A stretch of DNA of 64,000 nt, taken from NCBI RefSeq assembly GCF_030463565.1, contig NC_134644.1:97212765-97276764 (forward strand). Reading direction: 5' to 3'. Made by a program: the position numbers and the translations under genes. Below the pieces are notes generated by a model, which saw nothing but the letters and a program-made list of their open reading frames with translations, made no database searches and was not told the DNA's origin. The stretch comes from Pelecanus crispus. Taxonomy: Eukaryota; Chordata; Aves; Pelecaniformes; Pelecanidae. Shown piece by piece: positions 12,181 through 22,326 of the stretch (the first letter of the stretch is position 1; the number at the start of each line of letters is the position of its first letter).

Positions 12181-13209
12181 TTGGGTTTACATGGCAAGTT
12201 TTTGGTAGGGGGGGGGAGATGCAGGGATGCCTTCTGTGAGCTGCCCCATGTCGGACAGAGCCAGTTACAGCCAGCTCTAAGATGGACCTGCTGCTGGCCA
12301 AAGCTGAGCCCATCAGCGATGCTGGTGGCACCTCTGTGGTAACATATTTAAGAAAGGGCAGAAAATGCTGCGCAGCAGCTGTGAGCAAATGTGAGAGAAA
12401 CAGCCCTGCAGACACCAAGGTCAGTGAAGAAGGAGGGGCAGGAGGTGCTCCAGGTGCTGGAGCAGAGATTTTCGTGCAACCCGTGGAGAAGACCATGGTG
12501 AGGCAGGCTGTGCCCCTGCAGCCCATGGAGGACCACAATGGAGCAGATATCCACCTGCAGCCCATGGAGGACCGTATGCCTCAGCAGGTGCTGAAGGAAG
12601 CTGCACCTCCATGCTGGATCAGGATCCTGGCAGGAACTGCAGTCTGTGGAGAGGAACCCATGCTGGAGCAGGTTTTCTGGCAGAAAGTGTGACCCCATGG
12701 GGGACCCAAGCTGTAGTAGTCCATTCCTGAAAGACTGCAGCCTGTGGGAAGGACCCATGTTGGAGCAGTGCATGAAGGACTGTATCCCATGGGAGGGACC
12801 ACTCACTGGAGCAGGGGAAGAGTGTAAGGAAGAAGGAGTGGCAGACATTAAGTGTTATGAGCTGACCACAACCCCCATTCCCCATCCTCCTGCACTGTTC
12901 AGGGGGAAGGATGTAGAAGAGTCAGGAGTGAAGCTGAGCCTGGGAAGAACAGGAGTAGAGGGAAGGTGGGTTTTGGTTTATTTTTTTTATTTCTCGCTAT
13001 CCTATTCTGTTATTAATTGACAAAAAATTAAATTAATTTCCCCAAGTTGAGTTGTTTTGCCCATCATGGTAGTTGGTGAGTGACCTCTGTGTCCTTTTCT
13101 CAACCCATGAACTTTTTCTTCGTATTTTCTTCCCCTGCCCTGCTGAGGAAGGGGAGTGAGGGAGCAGCTTGGTGGGCACCTGGCAGCCAGCCAAGATTAA
13201 TCCACCACA
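12181..13209 (+). mobile_element. Solo LTR of an avian endogenous retrovirus (about 1.03 kb)
   Basis: A long solo LTR of a type I recognise as common in bird genomes. The 5' end reads tgggtttacatggcaag. A TATA-like atatttaag lies near 12342. The middle (about 12480-12800) is an array of degenerate units built on 'cccatggaggacc...tggagcag'. The 3' part holds the AT-rich aaattaaattaatttccc segment (about 13030) and the end ggtgggcacctgg...ccaccaca. The left end reads TT where TG is expected, and the right end is CA. It is flanked by AGCTCA on both sides. No gag, pol or env sequence adjoins it, so it arose by LTR-LTR recombination. The 136-codon frame inside (12282-12692) is a by-product of the repeat units. 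Strand follows the TATA-like and polyadenylation-like order. Confidence 0.88.
12480..12800 (+). repeat. Degenerate tandem array inside the LTR
   Basis: Repeated variants of 'cccatgg(a/g)(a/g)ggacc' and 'tggagcag' recur roughly every 40-60 bases across this segment. The units are diverged and imperfect. They belong to the LTR rather than to host DNA and explain several overlapping open frames on both strands. Confidence 0.75.
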
Positions 13210-13215
13210 AGCTCA
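13210..13215 (+). repeat. Target-site duplication, right copy (AGCTCA)
   Basis: The exact match of 12175-12180, directly after the terminal CCACCACA of the LTR. It fixes the right boundary of the insertion. Confidence 0.75.
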
Positions 13216-15239
13216 CAGCTGTCTTGTCATCTAGCCAGCTGAAAAATGAAGGCAGAGAATCTTGAGTCTGCCCTGTAGACATGCCCTTATAATGGATTCT
13301 TTTATCACACTTCCTGAAATATTCAAAATGTTTATGGTGTCCTCTGTCCACCCTTGTGAAATAAAGAAGTGTTAACATTGCCGTTTTCTCCATAGAACTA
13401 TGGTACAAGGAGACTGAATGGTTCACTCAAAACTGCACAGCAAACACTGTCCAAGCCTCTTGCTTGTAAACTGCAGCACTAACCTCCTAACCAGCTTGCT
13501 TTATTGCTCTCTTTGTTCTAGAAGAAAGCTCCCCTTTGGATTCCTTAACAGAAACTCTTAACTGCTGTTAAACAAAAAAGGTTTCCAACAAGTGATAGAG
13601 ATCACAACGGCACTTTGACCACAACGGCACTCTGACCACATACCTGTCATCATTAACTATAAATAAGATAATCCAGAAAGGAGATGTACATTCTCAGCTA
13701 TATTGAAATACATTGGAACAGGAAGGCACAAAGATAAGGAATATAGTTTACTTAAAATGGGTTTGTTTCTCCAGACTCAGGATATTTGGCACATGTGTGC
13801 AGCAAGAATCACAAGTTATAATTCATCACTAACTATATACAGGGATCTTAATGGGCAGTCTCCTGAGCCAGGTGGGGCCTGTAGAAGATGGCAGACCTCA
13901 GAGACAGGAGTGTTGTTTTCTAGGGCCAAATAAGTATACTTATTGTAAAGCTGAATTGAATTTTATTAATAAAAATGTTCAGTGAAAGCAAATCTCTCAC
14001 AGAACAAATACTAGATTCAGTAGAATCTGGATATTCTTGCCACTTTCTGGCAGTTCAGAAATGACATTATATGATTCACGTAATCAAATAAAACAATTGA
14101 ATGTTGAACCACCGTGCAATGCAAATGTTCAGAAATCTTGACTGAATAATTATCAGTAATAAATTAACTTGGAAAAATCAGGATTTGTTATTGAAGTTTT
14201 TGTAAGCAGAGAAGTTGGATCAATCCTTCAAGTATTAACAGTACTATTAGTAGCTTACTCTTTTCGAAAATCAAGGATAACATACTTCTGAACCTTTCTA
14301 ATCTGACTTCATTAAAGCTTTGTGATTTGAAAAAATAACAAGAGACTTTAAGAGACAGATTTAAAACAAAATGAAAAAGCAAACCTCTATGGCCAATACA
14401 TTGGTTCATTAACACAACTTTCCATTGCTTCCTGTTTCTTAGTAGAGAGCATTGAAACAACAGCGGACTTGTTTCATTTCACCTTTACCAGACAATCAGA
14501 CAGATGTCTACTTTCAAGTTTTTTAATCTGTCTATATGAATTTTTAAGGAGTAATGATAGGAGTAGTTGAAGAAGAGGATGAACTACCCATTTGCCAGTC
14601 AACTATCATTTTGAATTTCTAATGTCTTCCTTATCTTATCAAGTCAAGATTAAGGCCATACAAAAATGGACCTATAACTTTTTCCTATTTCCAGCTACCT
14701 TCTCAGGTAGGATTACTTTTGGCAGTAGTCTCTCAAGAGAAACATTTGTCAGCTCTTACACAACTGGAGAACAATTAGTGGAGAAATGCCTGATTAACGA
14801 TGTGGATCTTGGAATAGATCCAGTATCTGACTAGGCTCAGGGACATCTTCATCCTTGCCTGGCTAGATCAGGTCCTAACCACTGTGATATTCACCCTGTA
14901 GACAGACAGGCATAGCACCTCCATGATATAATATGTGTGCAAAAAAAAAAAAATTAAAAAAAAAATTAAATTCTTTGAACTGCTGATGCAATGGATAGCA
15001 CGAAGGAATTGTGATAATCCCTTGTAGTTCAGCCTCTTTTGTATACATAGAAAAGTTTAACCTCTCTTTTCCAAAAGGAAAATTACTTGAGAAATTTTGA
15101 CTGCAGTACAGCTATACTTTATGAATTCACAAGTTTAGAAGGGATCAGTAACAAGACAACTACCATGATAGGACATTTCTCTTTTTAAATTTATACATAG
15201 ATTTAATGATATCTGAAAAGCAGATGATTGCCTTTTTCT
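13216..15239. other. Gene-free stretch with minor repeats
   Basis: Contains a 17-bp tandem duplication (13604-13637) and an A/T-rich simple run (14941-14968). Near 13390-13470 there is weak MIR-like wording (an 'actgcacagcaa' context) that I do not call. No gene is seen. Confidence 0.5.
13604..13637 (+). repeat. 17-bp tandem duplication
   Basis: acaacggcactttgacc (13604-13620) is directly followed by the same 17 bases with one T-to-C change (13621-13637). It is a small, fairly recent duplication. Confidence 0.9.
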
Positions 15240-15590
15240 AATCACAGGCTCTTGACATCATCTTGTTCAACTCCCCCTTCTCAAGCAGGGTCAGTCAGAG
15301 CTAGTTGTCCAGGACCACGTCCAGCTGGGTTTTGAATATCTCTACAGATGGAGACTCCACAACCTCTCTGGTAAACCTGTTCCAGTGTTTGAACACCCTC
15401 ACAGTGAGCACCACTGAGGAGAGCATGGCTCCCTCTTCTTCATTCCCCCCCATCAAGTATTTAGACACATTGATAAGATCCCCCCGAGCCTTCTCTTCTC
15501 CAGGCTGAATAGTCCCAGCTCTCCCAGCCTTTCCTCATAGGAGAGATGCTCCAGTCCCTTCATCATCTTTGTTGCCCTGTGCTGGTCTCA
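15240..15590 (-). mobile_element. CR1 LINE 3' fragment with internal deletion
   Basis: Minus-strand CR1. In + orientation it runs from the degraded tail (aatcacagg...) through ctcaagcagggtcag, gtccagctgggttttgaat, ggagactccacaacctctctgg and agccttctcttctccaggctgaa to ctttcctcataggagagatg. Compared with the usual CR1 order, the segment between the 'cctcacagt' block (about 15405) and 'gagcaccactga' is missing about 75 bases. The coding part is not open. It is an older subfamily than the copy at 8041-8830. Confidence 0.9.
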
Positions 15591-17990
15591 GCATATTTTC
15601 CCTCATGTCTGATCAAAGAGTTCTGAAAACCTTATGGATATGTATTAGTACAGAAATTATTGTGGTCCTGTTCTGAGGCATTTTAAGTAAGAGAAATATC
15701 AATTAATTTTAAATCTGTAACTCTGACTAAAGAATTTCTGTTCTCACTTTTAATGTTGGAAATCTAGACTAACTATTGGACTTCAGTAGCTGTCTCCAGA
15801 TGTAACTGGAAGTTGAATTTTGTGTATATTCTATGTAAAACTAGCTATGAAAGGAAGCATAAACTAGACCTATCATTTCAAATAGCTGAAGCAGCAAAAC
15901 TTTTTTTCCATAGGCGACAGGGGGCATTTCAGAACAAAGTGCCAGAATTTTGGTTTCAGTTACATTACACTAAATCCTACATGCCATGTTCTTATATGAA
16001 GAGTAATTGCTGGGTGGTCTTCAAAGCAAGAAGTGTGGTTCCTGCAACTCTTTAGTTGTATCCTAGCTGAGGCTGCTGTAGCACCCTAGTCTTCCATAGT
16101 CAGAACTTTCATATTGTAGAAGGAAATTGTGTCCTTCCCTCGTCCCCCAACACACAGGTATTATTGTGTGTAACCAAGTCCCTGACAGGACTGATTAGCC
16201 TGTGATCAAGATCCCATTTTGGTAGATAGGCTAGGTAATTCACATTGCCTGAGGAGAAAGCAAATTTCCTTGGAACAGCTTGTGGTAAAGTGACACCTAT
16301 TAGCTAGAACCTCTGTGCACTACCTAAACATAACTAGCAATAATTACAGTGCGTCTGCCCTATGAAATGGAGTAGTGGTGTGCCTGGTTCCCATCTCCAC
16401 TGTACTTGTCCTGCAGACAGACCCACTGGCCAGTTGTTCCACTGACAGGTTCTTCACATTCCCAGAGGCGTCTGAGCGAAAATGCCAGAGATCAGCCTGC
16501 AAAACAAGGAGATAACAGGCTGGATGCAAGTGAGGACTCTTGGATTTGTCCTGGGTCCGTGTTTAGCTTTGGTCCAGATGTGACTATGAGCAGCAAGTTC
16601 TAGAAGGGATACTTTTCAACCAGTGATATGATACAAAGTATAGGAATGATGGTGTCTGTGGTAGGTCCCTTCCCAAGTGTTTTGTGTATGTGTGCATGTA
16701 TGTGTGCATGTGTACACCCATAACCAGAGTATTTAATTCTGCTAAAATTGTAAATATGTATAAACTTGAGATGCTGCTTGCTGAATAGCAAATGTCATTC
16801 AACTTCATGGTTCCACTTCAGTCAGTCAGTCACAGGTCATACAATATGCACCCATCGTTGATGCCAACAAATGTCTGCAGTCATATTCAGACTATTACAT
16901 TCCCTTACTGTAAAATATTCTTCTACCTTTTTTTTAAAAAAAAAAAAAACACCAAACCAAAAAACAACAACAAAAAAAACCCCCACCTCTCTTTGCATTT
17001 ACTATTCCTAAAATGGAAAGAAGTTAGCAAAGACACTGATGAAAAACTGTTACTTTTTCTCTCCTTTCACCTACATACAGATTAAAATCTCATGTATCTG
17101 ATCAGCTGTCATCCACATTTCCTTGCATTATTACAATTATCTATCTTGTGTTTGTGGCACTGTCCATAAGGCACTAAGAGTTTCTCTGGCCTCTAGATAA
17201 GAAGCTCACAAAGAAAGAATTGAGAGGCTGAGGTATAGAAAACAACAAGAAGGACTTTCTAATTGTACACAGGTGACTCAAAAACAGTCGTACAGTAGAA
17301 GTCAGTGGAAAATACACAGACTGGACAGACCAAGGGACTTAAGTAGTTGAGTTCAAAGAGGTCAGTCAGTGGAGAAAAGTTATGTGGGAAAAAAGCCTAG
17401 AGGCAATTGCCTGAAATGCTTATATGTAAATGACAAACGAGAATGATGGGAGAGATCAAGTAACAGACAGTGGGAAGTGGATGCAAGATGAGTTAGGAGA
17501 GAGGTGAGTAATAAATACGTTGCAACAGTGGCTGAGGAGTCAGCACAGCAATGCAAAGAGGAAAATGACGTGAACAGATTGATGGGAACGAAAGAAGATT
17601 TTGGTGGTGGTATTTTGTATTTATATGTTAGTAGCATAGTTGGTATTTCCCATGATGTGTAAGGAGAGGAAACCATGGACCTTCAAGATGCTTTTGAGGT
17701 AAAAGCATAAGAGCTTTGCTAAAAGGTGACAGAGTTCTTTCCTGAAGTCAAAAAATCTGAGACTACAGTTTAATGGATCAAAAATTAGAAACAAAAGAAG
17801 ATCTATTAAATGTTAGACATTATGTGGAATGGGAACAGCAGTGTGTATTTCCTATGTTATATTCAAATAGCTGCCAATCAACTGTTTAGTGTGAGGTCCA
17901 TGATATTTTCTTAAGCACTTCTGGCACTGGAAAGTATGAAGAGCCATCTGAGAGCAAAATAGCAATGTGGGGGGTGTTTCTCAGGGTGGG
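15591..17990. other. Gene-free stretch, nothing recognised
   Basis: Includes a short TG-rich alternation (about 16681-16712), a T-run plus A-run with CAACAACAA (about 16930-16980), and a purine-rich part (about 17200-17720) that may be an old repeat I cannot name. No supported gene. Confidence 0.5.
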
Positions 17991-18091
17991 TGTCCTGGTT
18001 TCTGCTGGGATAGAGTTAATTTTCTTCCTAGTAGGGGAGTGAGCGAGCGGCTGCGTGGTGCTCAGTTGCTGGCTGGGGCTAAATCACGACA
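17991..18091 (+). mobile_element. Internally deleted ERV LTR (101 bp)
   Basis: Both ends of a common avian LTR are present: tgtcctggtttctgctggg...agttaattttcttcctagta at the left, and gagcgagcggctgcgtggtg...ggggctaaatcacgaca at the right. They are fused near 18034 with the interior, normally several hundred bases, missing. The termini are TG...CA, flanked by GTGGG on both sides (17986-17990 and 18092-18096), a 5-bp target duplication. No retroviral coding sequence adjoins it. Orientation is inferred from where the TATA of fuller copies lies. Confidence 0.85.
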
Positions 18092-18096
18092 GTGGG

Positions 18097-20155
18097 GGAA
18101 CTAGGTACAGCAAGGATTGTGAAACAAAGCCGGTCACACTTAGTATTATAGTAGAAATCATGGTTTGGGGGAGATTTCTGGCTGTACAAAACAATATCCA
18201 TTACCCTTTTGAGCCTCTGGAAATGAACCACGCTTCAGGTGATAAATCTTCACCATCCTCATGTTGATCAGAACTTCCATTTTCCAAACTGGATGAGAAC
18301 TACTCACCTGACAAGTTCACAATCCTGCAAGCAAACCCTCTGGACCCCGTGCCAGGGCCATTCTCTGAAGAACTAGGATTACAACATAGATCTTGCGGTG
18401 GAAAGGCACTCCAGCTGTTGTAGAGATTATGCATTTTCTGTGCTTAAAACTTTTCTGTTGATTCTCAATTTGCAAAACTTTTCTGTTGTATTTTTGTATT
18501 TAATTATCATCATCTGCCTGGTAATGGACTGAAGCAGCATGAATGTGGCATGTTGTCCGTTTTGAGGATTCGGGTTGGCAAGACTGCTGTAGGAAAGCAA
18601 TAAATGGGAAATGGTAATACGCACCAGTAGAAACATTGTACCTCCTGCAATAACAATTACTACTTGTATTCAGGAATGTATCTGAAGGAAACCATTCACT
18701 GTGCTGCCTTGTTAGATGCTAGCCACAATAGAACTGACAAGCAATGGGAAAGTTTCTTTAGTAGATTTAGTCTGAGATAAGAGTTAGCTGTCAATGAATT
18801 AGACAACTGTAAGGCCACTTGGGTTTTTTGCTATACATTGCTCTATCCTTTACAGCCCACTTTGGCTCATGCAAAATTCCCAGGAATGTCAGTGGAAATA
18901 CTGCAAGAAAAGGATTGTAGAATCTGGTTCCTCAGGCAAGTGCCTGAGTGTATATCTGCAGCTATACCTTCACAGATCTGCTTGAACAAGCTCTAGCCTC
19001 GGTAAGCATTACTGGGACAGCAGAGCTCTCTCCAGGCTACCCACTGCTGCTCTCCCAGCAAGAAACTTGCTGTACATGCAAGCGGACTGCCAGCAGTGAG
19101 CTCAGTGCTGCCGTGACTATACCGCTAGTAATTCTCAAGGGCGTCAGCCACAGAAGGATCCTCACGACATCTTCTAAGTCCTGAGAGCTCCTATGAGCTG
19201 TTAACAAACCAAAGCACAGCAAGCTGCAGAAGGTGCTTAACATCTCACAAGATGTTACTTCAGCAGGCTCAGCTCACACATGTCCAAGCAACTTGATTCT
19301 GATCTTAAAACTCTTATCAAATGTTTAATGAGGAATTGTGGCTTGTGCAGTGTGAAATCTGCCTTTAAAAATACGTGCCAAATCAGGCTGGAGCATACTC
19401 AGAGCCGTGGGCCTGCAGGCCCTGCGGCAGCTGGAACACAGGAGAGCAGCAAACAGCTCCTGAAAGCGACGTTCCTCGGTGGAGTGTCGGTCCTTCTGCT
19501 TCAAAATATCCGGACACACGTATCTGTGGAAAGTTGCTGTGTTCCCTTGAGTGCACCAGCTTCCGCTTTTCAAGAGGGTGGTTGGTGAAGCTCTCCCTGC
19601 CTGTATTTCCCAGTCTTGCTGAGGCAGAGCTCTTTGGGTTTTCCTGGAGAATGGTACTAACTGCTAAGAGTATGGTGGCACCTTTCTGTGGATCTTTTTT
19701 TTCATCTCTTTCTTTTTAATGCTGGGGTGATTCTACTGATCAGATGCTCTTGTTTCCCTATGTGAAAACCTGCTGGAAGACGTGGGGGTATTCTGGAATA
19801 AATAAGAGGGGAATTTGGCTCAACCCTATCAGATCCATAAGGTCTACTTAGAAGTCGTAGTAAAAGGAGGGTTCTGCATCTCTGTAAAGATGCAATGAGA
19901 AAAAATCAAAAAAATTGAGAAGCCAGGTATACCTGGCTCATCTCCAGTGTACCCAGATATTATCCTAGCTTGTGAAGCACACAGCAATCATGTCTGCAGA
20001 GCTTCTCCAAGGACAGGAGTGCCTTAAATAAATCCCCAGGTACAGTCTTGCCATTTCTGTTTCAACAGAAGCCAAACTTAGTGTTGAAGACCTCATTTCT
20101 TTGTACAGTGTAAACTTTTAGTAAGTAGTAGAGCATTTCTGTTCCAAAGAGCTTG
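18097..20155. other. Gene-free stretch upstream of the promoter
   Basis: No recognisable repeat or gene. The frames at 19280-19719 (up to 114 codons) lack family resemblance or a clear splice context. Distal regulatory elements of IKZF1 are possible but cannot be read from the sequence. Confidence 0.45.
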
Positions 20156-20159
20156 CATT

Positions 20160-20275
20160 AAAAGGCCCTGATCTTTCCAATGCTTACATGCTTGCTTAAC
20201 TTTGCGTCTCTGAATTGTCCCTTTTAAGTCAATGGGATTACTCACGTGCATAAACTTATTCACGTGCCTAATTTT
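20160..20275. repeat. Ancient amniote inverted-repeat element relic
   Basis: The wording gccctgatctttccaatgct, cttgcttaactttgcg and then caatgggattactcacgtgc matches a very old repeat often seen in turtles, crocodilians and birds ('cccattgacttcaatgggactactcacgtgcttaa'). In less decayed copies its two halves form an imperfect palindrome. I cannot name the family. Confidence 0.5.
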
Positions 20276-20321
20276 TTTGTAATGTGAGAGTGCAGATAAA
20301 GATAGGATGTGAGTAAAGGAA

Positions 20322-20385
20322 GTATTATTATCCTCATCTTGCAGATGAGGAACTGAAGCAGAGCAAAAATGAGATCCCGATCCTC
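20322..20385 (-). repeat. MIR-like SINE fragment
   Basis: attattatcctcatcttgca followed by gatgaggaactgaagcagag is the reverse complement of the conserved MIR-family central part ('cagtttcctcatctgtaaaatggggataat'). The match is about 45 bases and clear. The boundaries are soft. Confidence 0.65.
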
Positions 20386-20550
20386 CACAGTGTGTATACA
20401 TGCATAGTTCTTAAGCATATGAGTAATTTCCGTCAGGTTCGCTGTGCCCTCTGGACTGAAGCGTAAGGTCTGGATGTCAGTGGCTGGCTCTGCCACCGAT
20501 TTTAAGTAAGTTACTTCGGTTCTGACCCTGCGGCATTAAATTTAAGTGCT

Positions 20551-20557
20551 TATAAAG
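20551..20557 (+). promoter_or_regulatory. TATA-like box near the CpG island edge
   Basis: TATAAAG directly precedes the GC-rich block. A start about 30 bases downstream (around 20580) would fit, but CpG-island promoters often start at several dispersed sites, and this box may be incidental. Confidence 0.35.
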
Positions 20558-20579
20558 GGTGGGACACGTCCTGCGTGGG

Positions 20580-20852
20580 GTGCAGTGACCAGGCTGAGGC
20601 AAAGGAGGACGATCTGGCCCCTTTAACCTCAGCTCCGAGGCGTTACAGGTGGGCGCCCGCATCCGACGGCGTGCGACATCCAGCCCTGCCGCTGCGCCTG
20701 GCGGCTGCCTGCCCTGCGGGGAGACCGCAGCCTCCGCCGCCGCATGAGCCCGCACCCGGCAGCGCCCGGCGGGGCGGCGCGGAGCCCGGCCCCGCTCCCG
20801 CGCCTCCAGCGCGGCGCGGCCGGCGGGGCGGCCCGGCGGAGCCCCTCGCCAG
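20580..20852 (+). other. IKZF1: Candidate IKZF1 exon 1 (donor at 20853)
   Basis: GCCAG|GTAAAA at 20848-20858 is a good splice donor within the island. The exon would be mostly 5'UTR. The start given is only a guess from the TATA-like box at 20551. An ATG at 20744 is in frame with the Ikaros ATG after splicing to 33936 (36 codons plus one base), though its context is weak (C at -3, A at +4). Confidence 0.4.
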
Positions 20853-20916
20853 GTAAAACCCGCCCGCGGGGGCCGCCGGCCGCCCCGCCGCCGCCGTCCC
20901 CGGCGCCGGCACCTGC

Positions 20917-20978
20917 GGGGCGGGGGCGGGAGCGGGAGCGGGCGCGGAGGGCGGGCGGGCGGGAGCGGCGGGGGAGGG
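20917..20978 (+). promoter_or_regulatory. GC-box cluster / G-quadruplex-prone tract
   Basis: A dense series of GGGCGGG-, GAGCGGG- and GGCGGGC-type words in about 60 bases. It fits multiple Sp1/KLF binding sites and could fold into G-quadruplexes on the + strand. It lies between the two candidate exon-1 donors. Confidence 0.6.
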
Positions 20979-21057
20979 ACCGGGCGCGGAGCCGCCGCCC
21001 GCGGGGCAGCGCCGGCACATGGAGCGGCGCCGCGCCGCGCCGCCACAGCTGCCGCCC

Positions 21058-21105
21058 GCCCCGGCCCCGGCCCCGGCCCCGGCCCCGGCCCCCGCCCCGG
21101 CCCGG
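21058..21105 (+). repeat. Short (CCGGCC/CCCCGG) hexamer run
   Basis: A run of CCCCGGCC-type units that would encode an Ala-Pro repeat in the upstream ORF starting at 21019. It is low-complexity sequence within candidate exon 1. Confidence 0.85.
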
Positions 21106-21291
21106 CGCAGCAGGTACCGCGGGGCGGGGGGGTCCCGGGCGGGCACCTGCCCCGGCCCCGGGGGCGGGCGGGGGGTCAGCCCCGAGCGGCTGCGGCGCGG
21201 GGGTGAGGAGGGGCCGCGCCGAGCTGGCGCTGCCGGGGAGAAGTTGCCGGGAGCGTAAAGTGGGAGGCTGCAGAGCCCAACAGGCAGGTCC

Positions 21292-21340
21292 TCCCGTCCC
21301 GTCCCGTCCCGTCCCGTCCCGTCCCGTCCCGTCCCATCCC
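21292..21340 (+). repeat. (TCCCG)n pentanucleotide microsatellite
   Basis: Eight uninterrupted TCCCG units (21292-21331) followed by TCCCA and TCCC. It is CpG-containing and sits in the island shoulder at the start of intron 1, where length change could alter local methylation or spacing. Confidence 0.95.
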
Positions 21341-21359
21341 TTTCTTCCCCTCTCCCCCG

Positions 21360-21415
21360 TCCCAACCGCTTTCTTCTTTTTTTTTTTCCTTTCTTTTTTT
21401 TTTTTTTTTTTTTAA
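21360..21415 (+). repeat. Pyrimidine/T-rich tract
   Basis: T-rich run with scattered C, including a T-run of about 20 near 21393-21413. It is simple sequence directly downstream of the CpG-rich core. Confidence 0.9.
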
Positions 21416-22254
21416 TTGGAAAACATTGCGCCGCAGTTTGGGTGTAATCCAGGCGTTTTGGAGCGCTGCCTTCAAATTTCAGAGATGAGTAGCCGTGAGG
21501 AGCCGGCCGAGAAGGGGCGTTCATTGATTCAAAGGGGAGGGGAGCGGCGGGGCGGTGGAAGCGCTGCCCCCACGCAGGAGCGGGTGCGGGCCGCTCTGGT
21601 TTCGCCTCCTCGAGTCACCCACCGCCCTTCGGTTCGTTCAAAGCCCGAGCGCAAATTGCTCGCGCCTGTAATTTGCAGAGGGGAGGCGGGTATGGAGGTT
21701 GTGAAAGCCATTAGGAACTTGTAAAATTAGCAGCCCCTGCGCGCTTGAGGGGAACGGCGTTAGAGGAGAAGTTGCTGACTTCCGAATAGCGGTGCCACCA
21801 GAAGTTTTCCTCCTTGCGATACAGCCCGGCACAGCTGGAGGTTTTCTTTCACCCTGCTCCGCAATGTTACCCTCTCTGTGAAGGGACGGTTACGCTCCGT
21901 AGTCTTTATTAAAGAAGATGCTCGTAGTTCAAAAGTGCGTGTGTGAAGAAACGACTTCCCACTGCAGCAGTCGATTCTAAGGAAACTTTTAATTTTGTGC
22001 TTCAAGAAACCTGATTACTTCTTGGATTACTTTTCTACCTTGGTCTAGAAGGTATGGTAACGCTGCCAGATGTTGTGCAAAGCATTCTGCTTCCAAAACC
22101 GGTAAAAGTTAATAATACTGTGTCAGGAAAAAATTGTAGCTTATGATAGCAAATTATCTCAAAAAAAGTGATGTTTTGTGGAATGCAAGAATTTTTAGAC
22201 CGGTATGGCCACTGGCTTAAACTATGTAAATTATTGTAGAGGAATATAACGTTA

Positions 22255-22326
22255 TTTCTTTTTTCTTTTTCTCTTTTTTTCTTTCTTCCCCCCCCCCTTC
22301 TTTTTTTCCTTTTTTTTTTCCCCCTT
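22255..22326 (+). repeat. 72-nt pyrimidine tract
   Basis: An uninterrupted C/T run with a C9-10 core flanked by T-rich parts. It is simple sequence in intron 1. Confidence 0.9.

Larger units (their letters stand above)
20580..21113 (+). other. IKZF1: Alternative candidate IKZF1 exon 1 (donor at 21114)
   Basis: GCAGCAG|GTACCG at 21107-21119 is a second possible donor. Its AG|GTA core is good but positions +4 to +6 are poor. The exon would contain an ATG at 21019 that opens a 32-codon upstream ORF ending in exon 2. It also keeps the frame from 20744 open and in phase with the Ikaros ATG. Either or both donors may be used. Confidence 0.35.
20560..21680 (+). promoter_or_regulatory. IKZF1: CpG island, probable IKZF1 promoter and exon 1
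   Basis: The only strongly GC-rich, CpG-dense block in the window. The core is about 20640-21260 with a weaker shoulder to about 21680. It is packed with Sp1/KLF-type GC boxes (GGGCGGGG and GAGCGGG words, 20917-20978) and potential G-quadruplexes. It lies 12.8 kb upstream of the first coding exon of IKZF1 on the same strand, comparable to the roughly 14-kb first intron I recall for the human gene. Two exon-1 donor sites lie inside it. I infer that it is the main promoter. Transcription start sites cannot be placed by eye. Confidence 0.78.

Noticed and set aside
12282..12692. 136-codon + strand open frame, with overlapping minus-strand frames up to 166 codons
   Set aside because: All lie inside the solo LTR and come from its repeated units. 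They are not host or viral coding sequence.
20643..21524. 293-codon minus-strand frame and other long frames in the CpG island
   Set aside because: GC-rich DNA lacks stop codons, so long frames are expected by chance. The sequence is low-complexity Pro/Ala/Arg/Gly with a TCCCG microsatellite.
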